From Hofstenia miamia (lineage: Eukaryota; Xenacoelomorpha; Acoela): 64,000 nt of DNA. The stretch covers positions 670,032-734,031 of the forward strand of contig SCFE01000120.1 of NCBI GenBank assembly GCA_004352715.1. Reading direction: 5' to 3'. A program made the position numbers and the translations under genes. Below are positions 49,865 through 61,211 of this stretch, piece after piece (the stretch's first letter is position 1; each line of letters starts with the position of its first letter). The notes below the pieces were generated by a model. The model did not search any database, was not told the origin of the DNA, and saw only the letters and a list, made by a program, of their open reading frames with translations.

Positions 49865-50640
49865 TCTTTTTTTCACCTGCTTGAATAAATCAATGGCTAT
49901 GCACAGGTCTACCATCAATCTGCAATAGGCTTCCCAGTAATTGATTTGTAAGTCTAGGCGAATTAATTCCACAACCTTCACTTCCATTGTTAGTTTCTCC
50001 CATAGGAACATGTTTTCAACCTATATCTGTAGTTCTCTCAGGAATGGTGGTAGTTCTGTGATTGTTGTTCTCCCAATGATTACTATTCTTATGCCCAGCA
50101 CTCTTACTATCCTTAGCATTTGGTCTAGTTGTTTTTCTAGAATTTTTTGTATTCTTTGTCTTTCAGAATGTGGATAATCATTAGGTTATATTTGTTGATA
50201 TTAATCTCTGGTATTTGTGTGATTTGTTCAATGTATGCCATAATTCCTTGGGCTGTTTCCAATGTGAAGTTTTTGTTGAAAGTGACATGAACTGTGCTGC
50301 ACATATATGGTCTTTCTACCATCTTGTCCAATTCTCTTTGATAGCTTATTATTGTATTGACCATCAGTCTTTTCTGTGCATCTAGTACTATGGGTAAATT
50401 GCTGCCCTCTGTTTTCACTATCCTTTGTATATGAATTTTTGTTTCTGGTGACAGCTTTTGGTATGCATTATTTCTCATTTTCAATGTTCTTATGAAGTAG
50501 GGGTGCAGTATTTCCGCATCTATTTTTGATATCCTTTTTTCTCTTTCTTTTGAGTGCACTGTTCTTTCAGATGTGCTTTCAGAGGGGGCATGTAGCTGTG
50601 TAATCCATAGTGGTCTACTGGTGCTTGGCTAACCATTCAG
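49865..50640 (-). pseudogene. ORFx copy 4 (unidentified repeat-encoded protein)
   Basis: The - strand reads SKEREKR..., PETKIHIQRI, YMCSTVHVTFNKNFTLETAQ, ELPPFLREL, FLWEKL and LDLQINYWEAYCRLMVD. The same protein appears at 52640-52188, 57670-56593 and 61010-60668. It contains no catalytic or zinc motif that I know. The order, always after an integrase tail and in the same orientation, suggests either a third gene or the gag of the next unit in a head-to-tail array. Here a frameshift lies between 50137 and 50011, and an LTR-like insertion follows. Confidence 0.7.
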
Positions 50641-51187
50641 TGAGTCCATACTGATTGTTTCCACTGATTCACCCTTGAATGGGCTTACAGTTGACGCTTT
50701 CAGCAATTGACCAGCTGTGGGTTCCATTGATACATCAGCCCCAAATTGCTTTCATATATGCACAGTTCTTTGCCACTTTCACCTTCCCCTGGAACTCCAA
50801 TAGTCACACTGCCTTCAAATCAGCAAGGTGGACTGGAAGGAAAGTTGTGCTGCATTTCACCAGTTCTCTGTGTGCCCTCAAATCAGTGGTGCAGATCTCT
50901 GGGATGTTCACTGGTTTTCTGCTTGCCCTCAAATTGGTGGTGCAGATCTCCAGTGGGAAAGGAATTGTGTCTTTTTGTCTCCCTGCCCTTGAATCAGCAT
51001 TGGGGACTACTTGGATGCCTTCTCACTCTGCACCTTTGATTAGTCATGGGTTGGTTCTCATCCCTTCTGTCTTCCATTGGATGTCTGGTTTGAGATTTCC
51101 TTTGTATTCTCCTCCACAGGTTTGAAGTTGTCATCTCCTCAGGTCTCTGGGTGCAGCACACTCTCTTCCTCAATGGCTGTTGCATCT
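50640..51187 (-). pseudogene. Pol C-terminal tail and repeat spacer, copy 4
   Basis: Right next to the gap the - strand carries the end of the integrase extension (NGRQKG near 51060). From about 51000 to 50790 follows the degenerate repeat region in which tgccctcaaatcag-like blocks recur about every 50 bp. The rest of this pol copy is hidden in the gap or absent. Confidence 0.6.
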
Positions 51188-52187
51188 NNNNNNNNNNNNN
51201 NNNNNNNNNNNNNNNNNNNNNNNNNNNNNNNNNNNNNNNNNNNNNNNNNNNNNNNNNNNNNNNNNNNNNNNNNNNNNNNNNNNNNNNNNNNNNNNNNNNN
51301 NNNNNNNNNNNNNNNNNNNNNNNNNNNNNNNNNNNNNNNNNNNNNNNNNNNNNNNNNNNNNNNNNNNNNNNNNNNNNNNNNNNNNNNNNNNNNNNNNNNN
51401 NNNNNNNNNNNNNNNNNNNNNNNNNNNNNNNNNNNNNNNNNNNNNNNNNNNNNNNNNNNNNNNNNNNNNNNNNNNNNNNNNNNNNNNNNNNNNNNNNNNN
51501 NNNNNNNNNNNNNNNNNNNNNNNNNNNNNNNNNNNNNNNNNNNNNNNNNNNNNNNNNNNNNNNNNNNNNNNNNNNNNNNNNNNNNNNNNNNNNNNNNNNN
51601 NNNNNNNNNNNNNNNNNNNNNNNNNNNNNNNNNNNNNNNNNNNNNNNNNNNNNNNNNNNNNNNNNNNNNNNNNNNNNNNNNNNNNNNNNNNNNNNNNNNN
51701 NNNNNNNNNNNNNNNNNNNNNNNNNNNNNNNNNNNNNNNNNNNNNNNNNNNNNNNNNNNNNNNNNNNNNNNNNNNNNNNNNNNNNNNNNNNNNNNNNNNN
51801 NNNNNNNNNNNNNNNNNNNNNNNNNNNNNNNNNNNNNNNNNNNNNNNNNNNNNNNNNNNNNNNNNNNNNNNNNNNNNNNNNNNNNNNNNNNNNNNNNNNN
51901 NNNNNNNNNNNNNNNNNNNNNNNNNNNNNNNNNNNNNNNNNNNNNNNNNNNNNNNNNNNNNNNNNNNNNNNNNNNNNNNNNNNNNNNNNNNNNNNNNNNN
52001 NNNNNNNNNNNNNNNNNNNNNNNNNNNNNNNNNNNNNNNNNNNNNNNNNNNNNNNNNNNNNNNNNNNNNNNNNNNNNNNNNNNNNNNNNNNNNNNNNNNN
52101 NNNNNNNNNNNNNNNNNNNNNNNNNNNNNNNNNNNNNNNNNNNNNNNNNNNNNNNNNNNNNNNNNNNNNNNNNNNNNNNNNNNNNNN
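51188..52187. other. Assembly gap, 1000 N
   Basis: Exactly 1000 N, so probably a placeholder of unknown true length. ORFx lies on the right and a pol tail on the left; the missing part could hold most of a pol gene. Confidence 0.95.
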
Positions 52188-52730
52188 TGCTTGGGCTGTT
52201 TCCAGTGTGAAGTTGTAATCAAAGGTGACATGAACCATGCTGTGCATATATGGTTGTTCTACTGTTTTGTCTAGTTCTTTTTGATAACTTATAATCATGT
52301 TGACCATTGGTCTTTTCTGCACATCTAGTACTATCAGTAGATTGCTGCCCTCTGTCTTTGCTATCTTTCAAATGTGACTCTTGGTTTCTGGTGACACTTT
52401 TTGATATGTGATGGTTCTCATTTTCATTGTTCCCATGAAGTAGGGGTGCAGGGTTTCCCCATCTATCTTCAACATTCTTTTCTCTCTGTCTTTTGAGTGC
52501 ACTGTTCTTTCAGATGTGCTTTCAGAGGGGGCATGTAGCTGTGTAATCCATAGTGGTCTACTGGTGCTTGGCTCACCATCAAGTGAGCACATGCTGATGA
52601 TTTCAACTGAGTCGCCCTCAAATCAGCTCACAGTTGGCACTTTCAGCAATTGACCAGTTGTGGGTTCTATTGATATGTCAGCCTCGAATTGCTTTCATAT
52701 GTGACGGTTCTTCACCCACTTTCATCTTCC
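52188..52730 (-). pseudogene. ORFx copy 3, truncated by the gap
   Basis: The - strand reads EPSTSRPLWITQLHAPSEST, DREKRM, GETLHPYFMGTMKMR and, after a stop at about 52370, HSMVHVTFDYNFTLETAQ up to the gap. It is very similar to the other three copies. Upstream, KVPTVS-stop-FEGDSVE is in frame with the spacer repeats. Confidence 0.7.
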
Positions 52731-52990
52731 CCTAGAACTCCAATGGTCGCACTGCCCTCAAATCAGCAAGGTGGACTGGAGGGAAAGTTGTGCTGCATTT
52801 CACCAGTTCTCTGTGTGCCCTCGAATTGGTGGTGCAGATCTTGGGGATGTTCACTGGTTCTCTGCTTGCCCTCAAATTGGCAGTGCAGATCTCCAGTGGG
52901 AGAGCCATTGTGTCTTTTTGTCTCCCTGCCCTCAAATCAGCCTTGGGGACTACTCAGACGCCTTCTCACTCTGCGCCTTTGATTAGTTGT
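52730..52990 (-). repeat. Degenerate coding repeat spacer (FEG repeats)
   Basis: Blocks of tgccctcaaat(c/t)(a/g)g recur at about 52750, 52817, 52868 and 52927. On the - strand each reads (Q or stop)FEG followed by a charged residue. Equivalent spacers lie at 50790-51010, 57800-57920, 59100-59230 and 61020-61200. Confidence 0.6.
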
Positions 52991-53000
52991 GGGTTGGTTC

Positions 53001-55552
53001 TCATCCCTTCTGTCTTCCATTGGACGTGTGATTTAAGATTCTCTTCATATCTTTCTCCATGGATTTGACATTGTCATCTCCTTGGGTTTTTGGGTTTGGC
53101 ACACTCTCTTCCTCAATGGCTGTTGCATCTTGTTCGATTTTCCTAAATTCAGACAATAAGTTTATATCCCATATTTCAGGGTCATATATATATTTATCTC
53201 CTGCTGCCTGTTTTGGCAGCACTCTCCTTTGCATATCCTCATTACCAATATTTGCTTCGAATTCTTCATCAAAGCCTTCCTCCAGTAGACTATCTAATTC
53301 ACTCATATCATATACAATCTCATTACCATTAATGCAACTTATTTTGAACTTGGCATTTTCATTTAATATTGATTCTTTGATATCTGCTGTTGCCCATTTT
53401 AGGTTTTGGAAGTGCAGTAATCTATCATTATTTAACATGTACTCATTGTTTGGTAATACTTGCGTTATTTTATATGGACCTGACCACACTGTTTTTAACT
53501 TTCAGACCTGGTTTGTGTCTGTTAATTTCATAGGTGTAAATGCGTAGACTGTGTCACCTAGTTTATGTGTGTGACCATAAATTTTCTTATTGTAGTTACA
53601 CTGTTGTCTCAAGGCGAACTTCTTCATGTTATGGCACATCATCTCATGTATCACTGTTATTTGATTCCTCAGTTGATCCATGCATTGGTTATCCAACTTT
53701 CCACTGTAGGTGTAGTATTGCATTCATAATGGTGTTGCCACCTCTCTCCTGAACAGCTTTAAATGGTGTTATCCCAGTTGTTGAATGTATGGATGTATTG
53801 TAAAAATACTTGATCATTTCAATTAATTCTTTCCATTTGCACCCCCTACTCTTGAAGTTGTAACTCTGATGAACTTTATCAGGGTTCTGTTCAGTCTCTC
53901 CACTGCACCATTCTCCTGTGGATGGTATGCTGTTGTTCTTTCACTTACAACTTCCAATAGGCGTGCCATTTCCTGGAACAGGTTGCTTTCAAATTGTGGC
54001 CCCTTATTAGTGATTATCATCTTCATTGGTCTGAACTTCAGGATCCATTCTTTCATTACTATGTTGGCAGTTGTTTCAGCCATTGTGTACTTCATGGGGA
54101 TTAACTTCGCATATTTGGTAAAGTTGTCCAACATCACCAACAGGTACTGATATCCTTCCTCATCTTTTGACAACATTTCTAAATCTATGTGTACAATCTT
54201 GTTTGTTTGTGTCACTATGATCTTTTCTAGCAGTGCCCTCTGTGTCAGAAAATGTTGTTTATTATGGAGGAGAAATTTCACACATTTATAGATGATTTCT
54301 TCTGTGACCTTCCATATTGCCATTGTAAAAAATCATGCATTGAACCTGCTTTCCATTTGCGTGATGCCTAAATGGCCCTTCTCATGGATCTTCCTTAGTA
54401 GTTTGTTTTTAAAATACTCTGGTATTGCAATCCTATTACTTTGTCCTTCCATGTATAGGAGTCTGTTCCTGTTCCTCTTCCATTTGTACCTCTCATAGTA
54501 GCTTACAGTTAACTTTGATAATTTCATTCTCAGCTCCTGTAACTTCTTTATGATTTCACTTAATATCACATCATCTTTTTGTTTTTCTACAATCTCTGAT
54601 ATTTCCTCCTTTATCACAATTGGTAGCACTGCTTGTCCCTTCTTATCAACATTCATCTCTGGCAGCTCCTCATACTCTGTGTGTGGTAAAAATTGGAATT
54701 GTTTCTTCTCTTCATCTTCCTTGGTTGCATCCCCTTGATACTCAGGAAGCATGGTCCAAAAGTCAGCATTTGTATGTAGTGTTCCTCTTCTGTGTTTGAT
54801 GGTGAAGGTGAATTCGTTTAGGTATTCAATCCATCTTGACACTATTCCTGATTTGTCACCCAAAAACTTTTTGAGCCATGCCAATCTGCTGTGTCAGTAT
54901 GAACCCTGAATTGCTGTCCTATTAAGAAGTGCCTAAATTTCTTTATGCTCTTGATCAGTGCCAGCATCTCTAATTTTGTTGACCCATAGTTCTCTTTGCT
55001 TGATTTCAACTTGCAACTGAAGAATTGTATGGGTACCTCCTTGCCATCCTTTAGTTGTCCCAGCTTTGCTCTGATCACTACCTTGCTGGCATCACAGTCT
55101 AATATAAAGGTTTCATTGTAGTTGGGCGTGTTCAATGATGGCAATTTTGCTAATTCCTCTTTTATTTTGTCCAGCTCCTCCTGCTCCTGCCATGTCCATA
55201 TGAATGGTACTGACTTTCTCATCAGCAGCATCATCTTGGCAGTCTTCCCTGTGATGTTAGGGATAAATGTGCTGTAATAATCGAAAAAAAACATTATTCT
55301 TTGGATGTCCAGTTTCTCTATTCTCCTGATCATGTCTCTTGCATTGTCCTTCATACATATTCACCCTTTTTCAATGACTCGTCCTAGAAATATGATCTTT
55401 TCTTTTAAAAGGTCGCATTTATTTCCATTGATTCTCAGGCCAGCTTTTTGTAGGATTGATAATGTTCACTCTAGTTTGTGCAGGTGTTCCTTGATCATAT
55501 TGCTAGTCATGATGATGTCATTGATGTATGCGTTTACTCCATCCTCCATCTT
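53001..55552 (-). pseudogene. Gypsy pol copy 3: RT end, RNase H, integrase
   Basis: In transcription order from the gap: YINDII, the RT active box with the first Asp changed to Asn (about 55525); RNase H at 55354-54842 with LDCDASK and KLEML; a frameshift at about 54884; then the connection and integrase zinc region, HEKGHLG with a damaged C-x-x-C (54884-54270). The integrase core follows at 54323-53823 with HIDLEML, TNKGPQFES (catalytic Asp changed to Asn) and NGAVERLN. After another frameshift comes the GPYKI box at 53489 and an acidic C-terminal extension to 53001. This is the most complete copy in the window. Clearly Ty3/gypsy, clearly inactive. Confidence 0.88.
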
Positions 55553-56552
55553 NNNNNNNNNNNNNNNNNNNNNNNNNNNNNNNNNNNNNNNNNNNNNNNN
55601 NNNNNNNNNNNNNNNNNNNNNNNNNNNNNNNNNNNNNNNNNNNNNNNNNNNNNNNNNNNNNNNNNNNNNNNNNNNNNNNNNNNNNNNNNNNNNNNNNNNN
55701 NNNNNNNNNNNNNNNNNNNNNNNNNNNNNNNNNNNNNNNNNNNNNNNNNNNNNNNNNNNNNNNNNNNNNNNNNNNNNNNNNNNNNNNNNNNNNNNNNNNN
55801 NNNNNNNNNNNNNNNNNNNNNNNNNNNNNNNNNNNNNNNNNNNNNNNNNNNNNNNNNNNNNNNNNNNNNNNNNNNNNNNNNNNNNNNNNNNNNNNNNNNN
55901 NNNNNNNNNNNNNNNNNNNNNNNNNNNNNNNNNNNNNNNNNNNNNNNNNNNNNNNNNNNNNNNNNNNNNNNNNNNNNNNNNNNNNNNNNNNNNNNNNNNN
56001 NNNNNNNNNNNNNNNNNNNNNNNNNNNNNNNNNNNNNNNNNNNNNNNNNNNNNNNNNNNNNNNNNNNNNNNNNNNNNNNNNNNNNNNNNNNNNNNNNNNN
56101 NNNNNNNNNNNNNNNNNNNNNNNNNNNNNNNNNNNNNNNNNNNNNNNNNNNNNNNNNNNNNNNNNNNNNNNNNNNNNNNNNNNNNNNNNNNNNNNNNNNN
56201 NNNNNNNNNNNNNNNNNNNNNNNNNNNNNNNNNNNNNNNNNNNNNNNNNNNNNNNNNNNNNNNNNNNNNNNNNNNNNNNNNNNNNNNNNNNNNNNNNNNN
56301 NNNNNNNNNNNNNNNNNNNNNNNNNNNNNNNNNNNNNNNNNNNNNNNNNNNNNNNNNNNNNNNNNNNNNNNNNNNNNNNNNNNNNNNNNNNNNNNNNNNN
56401 NNNNNNNNNNNNNNNNNNNNNNNNNNNNNNNNNNNNNNNNNNNNNNNNNNNNNNNNNNNNNNNNNNNNNNNNNNNNNNNNNNNNNNNNNNNNNNNNNNNN
56501 NNNNNNNNNNNNNNNNNNNNNNNNNNNNNNNNNNNNNNNNNNNNNNNNNNNN
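55553..56552. other. Assembly gap, 1000 N
   Basis: Exactly 1000 N. RT palm sequence lies on the left and ORFx on the right, so protease and the RT N-terminus, if present, are unseen. Confidence 0.95.
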
Positions 56553-56592
56553 TTGTCAGCCTCAGTTCTTGGTCTTGTGTAGTAAAAATTGC

Positions 56593-57690
56593 TAGAATCC
56601 AAGCTGTGGTTCTAGACCTTATTTCTGGGGCGTTTTTCTCTTCAAATATTATGTTTTTAAAATCTTTCGTTGAGTTTAATTTGTATGCTCTATTAATCTC
56701 TCACAGTGCCATTTCAACTGTTTTATGGTATTTCATTGATGGGGCCTCAATATGTATCTCTGGCCACTTTTCTTCTGTTTTCTTTTGTAGCTTCATCTCT
56801 TTCCATATTTCTTGTATCCTTTTTATGTGTCTTTGTGTGAGGCTACACTTGATGAATAGTGTATTTGCCTTTTCCACACTTTCTGCATGCGTTGTCATCT
56901 CTATCATTTTCACTTGTTTGAATAATTTGATGGCAATACATGGATCCACCATCAGCCTACAATAGGCGACCCAATAGTCGATTTGTAGGTCTAGGTGAAT
57001 TAATTCTGTGATTTTTTCTTTTGTCATTATTTTCTCCCATAGGAACATGTTCTCTACCTGCATCTCTAGTTCTCTTAAGAATGGTGGTAATTCCTTGACT
57101 GTTGTTCTTCTGATGATGACTACTCTTACGCCTTGTACTCTAGCCATTCTTAACATTTGGTCTAACTGCTTCTCCAAGTTTTTGTTGTATTCCTTTTCCT
57201 TTAGAATGTGAATGAATGTGAGGTTATCTTTATCAATATTGATATCTGGTATTTTCACAATCTGGTCTATGTATGCCATGATCACTTGGGCTGTCTCCAG
57301 TGTGAAATTGTCATCAAAAGTTACGTGAACCATGCTACACATGTATGGTCTCTCCACTGTTTCATCTAATTCTCTCTGATAGCTTATAATTGTGTTGACC
57401 ATCAAGTACTATCAGTAGATTACTGCCCTCTGTCTTTGCTATTTTTCATATGTGAATCTTTGTTTCTGGTGATAATTTTTGATATGCATTATTTCTCATT
57501 TTCATTGTTCCCATGAAGTAGGTTTCACTGTTTATTTTCGACATTTGTTTCTCTCTATCTTTTGAACACACTCTTCTCTCAGGTGTGCTATCTGAGGGGG
57601 CTTGTAGCTGTGTAATCCTTAGGGGTTTACTGGTGCTCGGCTCACTGTCAAGTGAGTCCATGCTGATCATTTCAACTGAGTCACCCTCGA
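56593..57690 (-). pseudogene. ORFx copy 2, longest
   Basis: The - strand is open from 57405 to 56701 (234 codons) and from 57670 to 57446 in an adjacent frame. Conserved blocks with the other copies: STSKPLRITQLQAPSDST, DREKQMSK, SMVHVTFDDNFTLETAQ, ELPPFLRELEMQVENMFLWE, DLQIDYWVAYCRLMVD and CSLTQRHIKRIQEIWKEM. The sequence is helical and charged, with no signal peptide, transmembrane segment, zinc motif or protease triad visible. It could be a gag-like structural protein or an accessory protein; I cannot decide. It is followed by weakly coding sequence up to the gap. Confidence 0.7.
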
Positions 57691-57920
57691 ATCAGCTCAC
57701 AGTTTGCACTTTCAGCAATTGACCAAATGTGGGTTCCATTGATATGTCAGCCTCAAATCGCTTTTGTATAAGCATGGTTCTTTGCCCACTTTCACCTTCC
57801 CCTGGAACTCCAATTGTCACATGCCCTAGAATCAGCAAGGTGGACTGGAGGGAAAGTTGTGCTGCTTTTCACCAGTTCTCTGTGTGCCCTTGAATCAGTG
57901 GTGCAGATCTCCAGTGCTTT
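57691..57920 (-). repeat. Shortened repeat spacer next to pol copy 2
   Basis: The same spacer as at 52730-52990 but joined at about 57920 directly to the integrase zinc region, so the integrase core and C-terminus of this copy were deleted. Confidence 0.6.
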
Positions 57921-59230
57921 CTGTCTGGATGATGCCCAGATGGCCTTTCTCATGGATTTTCCTTACTAGCTCGCATTTATAGTATTCTGGTATTGCAATT
58001 CTCTTGGTTTGTCCTTCTATATATAGGAGTCCATTCTTATTCCTTTTCCATCTGTACCTCTCATAGTAACTCACAGTTAGCTTTGATAGTTTCGTATTTG
58101 GCTCTAGTAATTTTCTTATGATTTTGCTTAGTATCACGTCATCCTTCTGTTTTTCTATGATCTCAAATTCTGATATTTCTTCTTTTATCGCGATTGGTAA
58201 CACTGCTTGTCCCTTTTTATCAACATTCATCTCTGGAAGTCTTTCATACTCTGCATGTGGTAGGAATTGGAGTCTTCCCTGCGATGTTGGGGATAAATGT
58301 GCTGTAATAATTGAAGAAGCCCATTATCCTCTGGATGTCCTTCTTATTGTTCGGTTTCTCTATTCTCCTGATCATGTCTCTTGTGTTATCTTTCATGCAT
58401 ATTCGCCCCTTTTCAATGACTCATCCTAAGAATATGATTTTTTCCTTTAAGATATCGCACTTGTTTCCATTGATTCTCAGGCTGACTTTTTGGAGGATTG
58501 CTAATGTTCATTCCAGTTTCTGTAAGTGTTCCTCAATCATGTTGCTTGTCACAATGATGTCGCCAATGTATGTGTTCACTCCATTTTCAATCTTGTGTTT
58601 CTTATTTTTCAATACTATTGTTATGTATCTTTGAAATGTTGCAGGGGCATTGCAGAGACCAAATGCCATATATATCCATTCATATAGACCATAGAGAGTT
58701 ATGAACGCCATTTTTTCTATGTCTTCCTCCTCTATTCTCACCTGCCAATATGCTTTGCTTAGGTCTATTGAAGTGAAGTAATTGTGTTTGCTTGCTTTGT
58801 ATAGCATGTCCTCTATCATTGTACTCTATTTGTGCAGTGTATGGGCTTTTGCTGGGTCGTATTATTTTGTTATCAATCAATTCATTGAGTATCCTGTTGT
58901 ATTCATCCTTCATCTGCTCCAGCACTCGCCTTACTGGCAGTTTTATTGGTTTGTTTGTTGTTGTGATGATCTTGTGTGTTTCGCCAATTGCCTGTCCTAC
59001 ACTTATTTCTCTGTAATTGAATATTTGTTTGTGTTTCTCTAGCACCTCTCAAAGTTGTTGTAATTGTGCCACACTTCCACTAATTTGGGTATTTTATACT
59101 GGTCTTCTTCTTTGGCTTTTGTCTCTCTGCCCTTGAGTCGGCTGTGGGGAGCACTCACAACATCAATGGTTTTTGTCCACTCGCCCTCAAGTTGGCAGTG
59201 TGGAGTACCTCTTGTTTTCATTTGTAAGTC
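57921..59230 (-). pseudogene. Gypsy pol copy 2 with two internal deletions
   Basis: RT from 59045 (FNYREISVGQAIGETHKI) through IDLSKAYWQ (58755) to YIGDII, where the first catalytic Asp is Gly (58565). A stretch to about 58270 ends at FFNYYS..., then jumps to LQFLPHAEYE, so RNase H is lost. The piece ends after HEKGHLGI at about 57920, so the integrase core is lost. 59221-59039 preceding the RT contains two diverged FEG-like repeats (LEGE, LKGRE) instead of a recognisable protease. Inactive. Confidence 0.85.
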
Positions 59231-59241
59231 CTCGAGTTGAT

Positions 59242-59690
59242 TGTAGCATCATCCAAAAAGGCAACTAAAGCTGAATAACGTCGAATGATTATTAATTGAA
59301 ATTAATTGTAAAAATTTAGTTAATGAACTTTAGTTTATTTTTGTAAAATGCAACTAAGATTTAATATTGGTCAAAATAAGAAACTTGTTAGCCGATCAAG
59401 AGATAATTGACAAATTAAATTGAGCAAACTAATGCTTACGTATGAACAGCCATATTGGCAGACAAATCATTTGAATTTTAAAATCGGCAGGTACTTTTTG
59501 TAGAAATTTTATAAATAGCTTTGATTCAACCATAATTTTGATGAACAATAAATTCTTCGGAGTTTATTTAATTTTCATTTCTACTTTATCTGGTTTGATT
59601 ATTTAATTAAATGTGCAGCTAGGCAAGTTGTGTTTAGTAGTGGCTGGAATCCATCACGGGATCGATTCTAGGGTCTTTGTGCCAGTCACG
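59242..59690 (+). mobile_element. LTR-like fragment on the + strand, second copy
   Basis: It starts TGTAGCA and shares with 49405-49860 the blocks ttgtaaaatgcaactaaga, cat(c/a)ttggcag, a TATA box (tataaatag, 59510-59518) and gtgtttagtagtgg(t)ctgga. AATAAA near 59549 could be its polyadenylation signal. Beyond it, 59690-59752 is CpG-containing unique sequence that runs into a gap. Confidence 0.5.
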
Positions 59691-59752
59691 AAAGTGCACC
59701 TATGTTACGGTTAGGAGTTTTTCGATTCTTGCCTAGTCTGACTATCGATCAA

Positions 59753-60667
59753 NNNNNNNNNNNNNNNNNNNNNNNNNNNNNNNNNNNNNNNNNNNNNNNN
59801 NNNNNNNNNNNNNNNNNNNNNNNNNNNNNNNNNNNNNNNNNNNNNNNNNNNNNNNNNNNNNNNNNNNNNNNNNNNNNNNNNNNNNNNNNNNNNNNNNNNN
59901 NNNNNNNNNNNNNNNNNNNNNNNNNNNNNNNNNNNNNNNNNNNNNNNNNNNNNNNNNNNNNNNNNNNNNNNNNNNNNNNNNNNNNNNNNNNNNNNNNNNN
60001 NNNNNNNNNNNNNNNNNNNNNNNNNNNNNNNNNNNNNNNNNNNNNNNNNNNNNNNNNNNNNNNNNNNNNNNNNNNNNNNNNNNNNNNNNNNNNNNNNNNN
60101 NNNNNNNNNNNNNNNNNNNNNNNNNNNNNNNNNNNNNNNNNNNNNNNNNNNNNNNNNNNNNNNNNNNNNNNNNNNNNNNNNNNNNNNNNNNNNNNNNNNN
60201 NNNNNNNNNNNNNNNNNNNNNNNNNNNNNNNNNNNNNNNNNNNNNNNNNNNNNNNNNNNNNNNNNNNNNNNNNNNNNNNNNNNNNNNNNNNNNNNNNNNN
60301 NNNNNNNNNNNNNNNNNNNNNNNNNNNNNNNNNNNNNNNNNNNNNNNNNNNNNNNNNNNNNNNNNNNNNNNNNNNNNNNNNNNNNNNNNNNNNNNNNNNN
60401 NNNNNNNNNNNNNNNNNNNNNNNNNNNNNNNNNNNNNNNNNNNNNNNNNNNNNNNNNNNNNNNNNNNNNNNNNNNNNNNNNNNNNNNNNNNNNNNNNNNN
60501 NNNNNNNNNNNNNNNNNNNNNNNNNNNNNNNNNNNNNNNNNNNNNNNNNNNNNNNNNNNNNNNNNNNNNNNNNNNNNNNNNNNNNNNNNNNNNNNNNNNN
60601 NNNNNNNNNNNNNNNNNNNNNNNNNNNNNNNNNNNNNNNNNNNNNNNNNNNNNNNNNNNNNNNNNNN
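59753..60667. other. Assembly gap, 915 N
   Basis: 915 N, so this length may be an estimate rather than a fixed placeholder. ORFx is on the right and LTR-like DNA on the left. Confidence 0.95.
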
Positions 60668-61020
60668 TCTAGTACTATTGGTAGATTGCTGCCCTCTGTC
60701 TTTGCTATCTTTCAAATGTGACTCTTTGTTTCCAGTGACAGTTTTGATATGCATTAGTTCTCATTTTCATTGTGCCCATGAAGTAGAGGTGCAGGGTTTT
60801 CCCGTCTGTTTTTGACATTCTTTTCTCTCTGTCTTTTGAGCACACTGTTCTTTCAGATGTGCTTTCAGAGGGGGTGTGTAGCTGTGTCATCCATAATGGT
60901 CTACTGGTGCTCAGCTCACTGTCAAGTGAGTCCATGCTGATGGTTTCAACTGACTTGCCCTCGAATAGGCTCACAGTTGGTGCTTTCAGCAATTGACCAG
61001 TTGTGGGTTCCATCAATATC
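60668..61020 (-). pseudogene. ORFx copy 1, truncated by the gap
   Basis: The - strand reads MEPTTGQLLKAPTVSLFEGK, STSRPLWMTQLHTPSEST, DREKRMSKTDGKTLHLYFMG. It is the N-terminal part only, but this copy shows that the FEG block just before the ORFx body is in one open frame with it. Confidence 0.7.
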
Positions 61021-61211
61021 TCTGTGTGCCCTCAAATCAGTGGTGCAGATCTCTGGGATGTTCACTGGTTCTCTCCTTGCCCTTGAATCAGGGGTGCAGA
61101 TCTCCAGTGGGAGAGGCATTGTGTCTTTTTGTCTCCCTGGCCTCAAATCAGCCTTGGGGACTACTTGGATGCCTTCTCACTCTGTGCCTTTGATTAGTCA
61201 TGGGTTGGTTC
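61021..61211 (-). repeat. Repeat spacer between pol copy 1 and ORFx copy 1
   Basis: Three tgccctcaaatcag-like blocks at about 61027, 61078 and 61138. It lacks one unit compared with 52730-52990, a short deletion at about 61020. Confidence 0.6.

Noticed and set aside
51077-52322. Long frames of more than 350 codons across 51.2-52.2, 55.5-56.6 and 59.7-60.7 kb
   Set aside because: They consist of N; only the ends outside the gaps were used.
59630-59690. tRNA gene suggested by gggatcgattct and a following tgcca
   Set aside because: No acceptor or anticodon stem pairs; the block is shared with 49.8 kb as part of an LTR-like repeat.
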